Shown here piece by piece: positions 61,314 through 64,000 of a stretch of 64,000 bases of DNA (position 1 is the stretch's first letter; each line of letters begins with the position of its first letter). Made by a program: the position numbers and the translations under genes. The notes beneath the pieces are model-generated. The model was given only the letters and a program-made list of their open reading frames with translations. It was not told the DNA's origin and did not search any database. The DNA comes from Flavobacterium sp. TAB 87. Lineage in GTDB: Bacteria > Bacteroidota > Bacteroidia > Flavobacteriales > Flavobacteriaceae. The stretch is from contig NZ_LLWK01000038.1 of NCBI RefSeq assembly GCF_001529295.1, positions 620,001 through 684,000 on the forward strand, read 5' to 3'.

Positions 61314-61892
61314 TTATAAAAAAAGTGCAGTGTATTCTTTGAGTTCAAGTCGTAAAAACTTGATCGCTTTTGTAATTTGATTTTCGACAGTTTTAGTCGA
61401 AATATTCAATTCCTCGGCAATTTCTTTGTGTTTTAAGCCCTGAAACCTGCTTTTTATAAAGATGTTTTTGCAAGCTGCAGGCAGTTTTTCGACCACTGCA
61501 TTTATTTTGATCAATAGTTCTTTTTCTATAAAATCAGAACTTGATTCGTCTAATAAAGCAAGATAGTTGATGTTGCGTCTTTCGGAATCACAATAATTTT
61601 GATATTTTTCACGAATCTTCTGGTGTTTAAAATAATCCAAACATGAATTCTTTACCATCTTAAAAAGATACGAATGTAAATTAATCGATAGTTCTAGCTT
61701 TTCGCGTTTCTCCCAAATTTTAAAAAAAACATTTTGAACAATTTCTTCCGATTCTTGTTCGTTTTCTAAATAGCTATTGGCAAAATGATGTAATTTTTGA
61801 AAATATAAATGATACAAGGTTTCAAAAGCGCTGTTCTCGCCCTGCTTGAGCTGTTGAATAAAAAAGGAAGTATTTATTTGGTCTTTATTCAA
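61314..61892 (-). CDS. ECF sigma factor, FecI/SusC-linked type
   Basis: A 192-residue sigma factor. Region 2: FETLYHLYFQKLHHFANSYL, then EEIVQNVFFKIWEKRE and LHSYLFKMVKNSCLDYFKHQ. Region 4: LPAACKNIFIKSRFQGLKHKEIAEELNISTKTVENQI (helix-turn-helix). The start appears to be TTG at 61892 (MNKDQIN); no ATG stands before region 2 in this frame. It should activate the susCD-epimerase-hydrolase-DUF819 operon. Its own upstream region lacks an obvious consensus promoter. Confidence 0.92.
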   Translation of the reverse strand: MNKDQINTSFFIQQLKQGENSAFETLYHLYFQKLHHFANSYLENEQESEEIVQNVFFKIWEKREKLELSINLHSYLFKMVKNSCLDYFKHQKIREKYQNYCDSERRNINYLALLDESSSDFIEKELLIKINAVVEKLPAACKNIFIKSRFQGLKHKEIAEELNISTKTVENQITKAIKFLRLELKEYTALFL

Positions 61893-62042
61893 ATCACTAA
61901 GTATTAAAACACAGATTATTTCTTGCTAATATCGTTCAAAAAATTGAAAGTCTAAGTTATTTCTAACTTTTAGCTGTAATTACTAAAGAATCTGTTTAAG
62001 AACTTCAAGATAAATTAAATTCTTTCTCAATGCCAATTATGC

Positions 62043-62543
62043 CTAAAATAACCCGTTCCAATTCTCCCACACCACATGAATAAACCATCCTAAAAAAACG
62101 ACGCAAAGCATAAAGTTTAAAAAAGTACTGGCAAGAAAACCAACAAATGATCCTGTTGCTGCCTTAAAAGCTCTTTTATGATCCTTAGAATCGTAAATTA
62201 ATTCGCCGACAAATGCACCGACAAACGGTCCAATTATAAATCCAACGGGAATTGGAGCAAAAATACCAACAATTAATCCAATATTAGTTCCCCAAACTCC
62301 ATAGCTGCTTCCGCCGTATTTTTTGGTTCCTTTTGCTGGAATCACATATTCTAGAATAGTTATGATGATGACCAAAAGCAGCGCAAAACCCATGACCCAA
62401 TAGTTCATCGGTACGGTTTCTGTGCAATACAAAAGCAATAAACCAATCCAACTTAAAGTTAATCCGGGCACAACAGGCAAAAAACTTCCAAGTATTCCGC
62501 CAATCATAAATAGTAAACCTAAAACAAGTAAAAAAGTATCCAT
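62043..62543 (-). CDS. DUF456 membrane protein
   Basis: A 166-residue hydrophobic protein. The N-terminus LLVLGLLFMIGGILGSFLPVVPGLTLSWIGLLLL and the central YVIPAKGTKKYGGSSYGVWGTNIG are typical for DUF456, which has Gly-rich membrane helices and no known function. Four or five helices are visible. An inverted repeat (ACTACTA 62571-62577 / TAGTAGT 62591-62597) lies in its upstream region. Confidence 0.88.
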   Translation of the reverse strand: MDTFLLVLGLLFMIGGILGSFLPVVPGLTLSWIGLLLLYCTETVPMNYWVMGFALLLVIIITILEYVIPAKGTKKYGGSSYGVWGTNIGLIVGIFAPIPVGFIIGPFVGAFVGELIYDSKDHKRAFKAATGSFVGFLASTFLNFMLCVVFLGWFIHVVWENWNGLF

Positions 62544-62896
62544 ACAGTATTTTTATGAAATTTGAGAGGGACTACTAATTTCTAAACCGATAGTAGTTCA
62601 AGGGAAAATTACAATTAAAACGAATTAGAAATGTTACACTATTCCAGTAAAAATTTAGATTCTACTTTTAATTTCGATTTACATTCAAAAACGGAATTTT
62701 TAGCTCAAATTATTCATAAATTTAATTGAAAAATCGGCGCTTTTTAGATCTGCAATTATCTTTATTTCTTATTCAAATAATAATTGGATTAAAAAAATTA
62801 GAAATTGCTGTCAGAAAACTACGAAGCTTTGGTAGTTTTTAAAGCAACTCAAAAAATTATCGTAATTTTGCATGGTAATTAAGTAATTCCAATCCG
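62544..62896. other. Divergent gap with hairpins
   Basis: About 350 bases. Near the DUF456 start the pair ACTACTA/TAGTAGT (13-nt spacer) could be an operator. At 62815-62840 AAAACTAC/GTAGTTTT plus T run forms an orphan plus-strand terminator. A -7 element TAATTTTG (62863-62870) precedes the lipoprotein gene. No gene is visible. Confidence 0.45.
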
Positions 62897-63373
62897 TTGA
62901 AGCATTTTTATCTCTATATAGTTCTTTTTTCACTTGCGTCTTGTCAATATTTTGAGAAGCAAATTCCTGACGAAAAAGAGTTGTTGCAAAAAGAACTAAA
63001 ATCCATCAATTGGCGTGAGGTAGACGAATATCCATCGGTAACCAACTGTGACCAAATCGCCGATAAAAAGCTGCGCCAACAATGTTTTTTCGAAACGATG
63101 GCACAACTTGTTCAAGAAAAATTAGACATTGACACTCTTTCTATTTTGTACCCGGATTTGGATACAATCGAAGTAAAAGTTACTGTTTTTCCAAATGCAA
63201 CCATGACTTTCGAACCGCAGTTTCCTAAAGATTCGGTCGCGTACGACACCATTAAAATTGACAGTATTTTACACGCGCGTTTAGTCGATTTTCCAAAAGT
63301 AAATCCAGCCATTAAACGCGGAATTCCAGTAAAAACTCAATTTATATTACCGGTAATTATTAAGTCAGAGTAA
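62897..63373 (+). CDS. Small lipoprotein, unknown function
   Basis: A 158-residue lipoprotein that starts at TTG 62897 (MKHFYLYIVLFSLASC, Cys 16); no ATG lies before the signal sequence. The mature part has a conserved-looking NCDQIADKKLRQQCFFETMAQ, with two Cys that could form a disulfide, and ends in KVNPAIKRGIPVKTQFILPVII. That last section, with its TLSILYPDLDTIEVKVTV context, resembles small energy-transducer-like domains (a TonB C-terminal-type region) in Flavobacteriaceae, but I would not assign it. Followed immediately by the palindromic element copy 3. Confidence 0.65.
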   Translation: MKHFYLYIVLFSLASCQYFEKQIPDEKELLQKELKSINWREVDEYPSVTNCDQIADKKLRQQCFFETMAQLVQEKLDIDTLSILYPDLDTIEVKVTVFPNATMTFEPQFPKDSVAYDTIKIDSILHARLVDFPKVNPAIKRGIPVKTQFILPVIIKSE

Positions 63374-63380
63374 GTTTTAG

Positions 63381-63459
63381 TAGCTCTTTCCTGCTATCCG
63401 CTATATCTTTTGCATCTGCCGCGGCAGACACAAAAGGATGCCGCTTTTATCAGGGCTAA
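63381..63459. repeat. Palindromic intergenic element, copy 3
   Basis: Same orientation as copy 1: CTATCCGCTATATC (63393-63406) and GGATGCCGCTTTTATC, with TTTTG/CAAAA inside and an inner perfect palindrome CTGCCGCGGCAG (63416-63427). Located right after the stop of the lipoprotein gene. Confidence 0.75.
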
Positions 63460-63614
63460 CAGAATGCGATCCATTTGTGTTTTTAGGAATACGGTTTTTT
63501 AATCTCTTGAAGGGTTTTAAAATCATGAACGAATGAATTACGGCTTCTTTTTTAATCTCATATAATACCTACAAAGGTCAATAAAAAGACCTGTCAGCAA
63601 ACAATGGTTTTAGT

Positions 63615-64000
63615 TTAATATTTAAATCGCCTGCCTTTCCACTCGTATGTTCCAAACAAACTGTACAACGCCACAGCTACACTAAAAAAGGGATACCATA
63701 AACTACTCAACAACCAATTTGACATTCTTACGTTTCCTAAAAACCGATTGGTTGTGTAAAGCAATATAAAATCGATAGCAAATTTTAGAACCACAAACAA
63801 TTCGAAAGTCAAAAAAGACCAAATCCCACAAAGCAAAAATACAAAGCCAAGTATAAAACTAAGATTGACTGCAAACACAAGCAAGCCCAAAGATTTACCA
63901 AATAGACTTTGATAAGAACCTGTTTTTGCCGCCCAACGAACCCGTTGAAAAAATAATTCGTGCCAGAAACTAGTCGGTTGTGTCAGTACAATGGCCAATT
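63615..64000 (-). CDS. Glycosyltransferase family 2, C-terminal part
   Basis: The minus-strand frame is open from 64000 to the stop at 63615 and so is cut by the right edge; the first codons present are not a start. The visible 128 residues include FWHELFFQRVRWAAKTGSY, which matches the (Q)xxRW motif that follows the catalytic region in processive GT-A glycosyltransferases. Three or so membrane helices follow (LGLLVFAVNLSFILGFVFLL; FVVLKFAIDFILLY; SLWYPFFSVAVALYSLF). The full protein probably makes an envelope polysaccharide or glycolipid; the substrate cannot be told from this end. Confidence 0.75.
   Translation of the reverse strand, partial: LAIVLTQPTSFWHELFFQRVRWAAKTGSYQSLFGKSLGLLVFAVNLSFILGFVFLLCGIWSFLTFELFVVLKFAIDFILLYTTNRFLGNVRMSNWLLSSLWYPFFSVAVALYSLFGTYEWKGRRFKY

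Noticed and set aside
1..64000. CRISPR arrays
   Set aside because: No regularly spaced direct repeats of 25-40 nt and no cas genes were seen.
1..64000. Prophage, integrase, IS transposase or toxin-antitoxin genes
   Set aside because: No transposase, integrase, phage structural or clear toxin-antitoxin pair is among the readable genes. Only the GxxExxY gene and palindromic elements look accessory.

Overview
The window looks like a chromosomal segment of a Flavobacterium-like member of the Flavobacteriaceae (Bacteroidota). The reasons are: AT-rich DNA; promoters of the TTG-N19-TAnnTTTG type (perfect in front of asd and both tRNA-Asp genes); start sites with little or no Shine-Dalgarno sequence; SusC/SusD proteins; an STN-domain TonB transducer with FecI/FecR-type regulators; an exonuclease-DnaE fusion; a MurF-Alr fusion; an S16 with a long tail; and many lipoproteins. 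Most of it is core or common flavobacterial gene content.

Layout. 0-2.3 kb: a divergent unit with an ECF-like sigma factor plus a TPR-containing anti-sigma-like membrane protein on +, facing a lipoprotein (cut by the window edge) and a small membrane protein on -. The two minus genes share a two-block promoter with identical 22-nt spacing. 2.3-17 kb: housekeeping genes (TatD, acyltransferase, asparaginase, frameshifted MFS exporter with a LysR regulator, tRNA-Ser, DUF808, a BON lipoprotein and a BON-LysM protein, murF-alr, mscL, asd). 17-30 kb: a His/Cys-rich protein plus TonB receptor (probably metal related), prolyl oligopeptidase, HPF, trmB-lysE-ATL, an L,D-transpeptidase, mrp-nifU and a ferredoxin. 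30-36 kb: SGNH hydrolase, DUF3050, glutaryl-CoA dehydrogenase, rpsP-rimM-trmN6, and an RRM protein. 36-41.4 kb: a leuC-leuD-[CimA/LeuA-like]-leuB operon, invaded by a GxxExxY gene with flanking repeats and by a structured, GC-richer 380-nt insert. 41.9-51 kb: DUF2254, dnaE, an outer-membrane protein, trxA, DUF58. 51.2-51.7 kb: two identical tRNA-Asp(GTC) units. 51.7-61.9 kb: a minus-strand locus of ECF sigma, FecR, SusC with an STN domain, SusD, a dipeptide epimerase, a serine hydrolase and a DUF819 membrane protein. 62-64 kb: DUF456, a lipoprotein, and the C-terminus of a glycosyltransferase.

Main points of interest. (1) The 51.7-61.9 kb locus reads as a surface-signalled uptake system, probably for peptidoglycan-derived (muro)peptides rather than glycans: SusCD, L-Ala-D/L-Glu-type epimerase, penicillin-binding-like hydrolase and permease are nearly contiguous or overlapping. 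(2) The long LeuA-like protein in the leu operon keeps the residues I recall as the pyruvate pocket of Leptospira citramalate synthase, so the operon may make isoleucine precursors by the citramalate route. (3) Three copies of a palindromic intergenic element (about 79 nt) share outer arms while their inner stems differ in a compensatory way. (4) The GxxExxY gene sits between leuC and leuD inside short repeats and looks like an inserted cassette. (5) The GGTAACAATT-N22-GTACAACC motif upstream of two neighbouring genes is a candidate promoter for the adjacent sigma factor.

Functions are family assignments by reading; no search was run. Start codons were moved from the longest ORF where an internal ATG/GTG and a promoter made the upstream part implausible.
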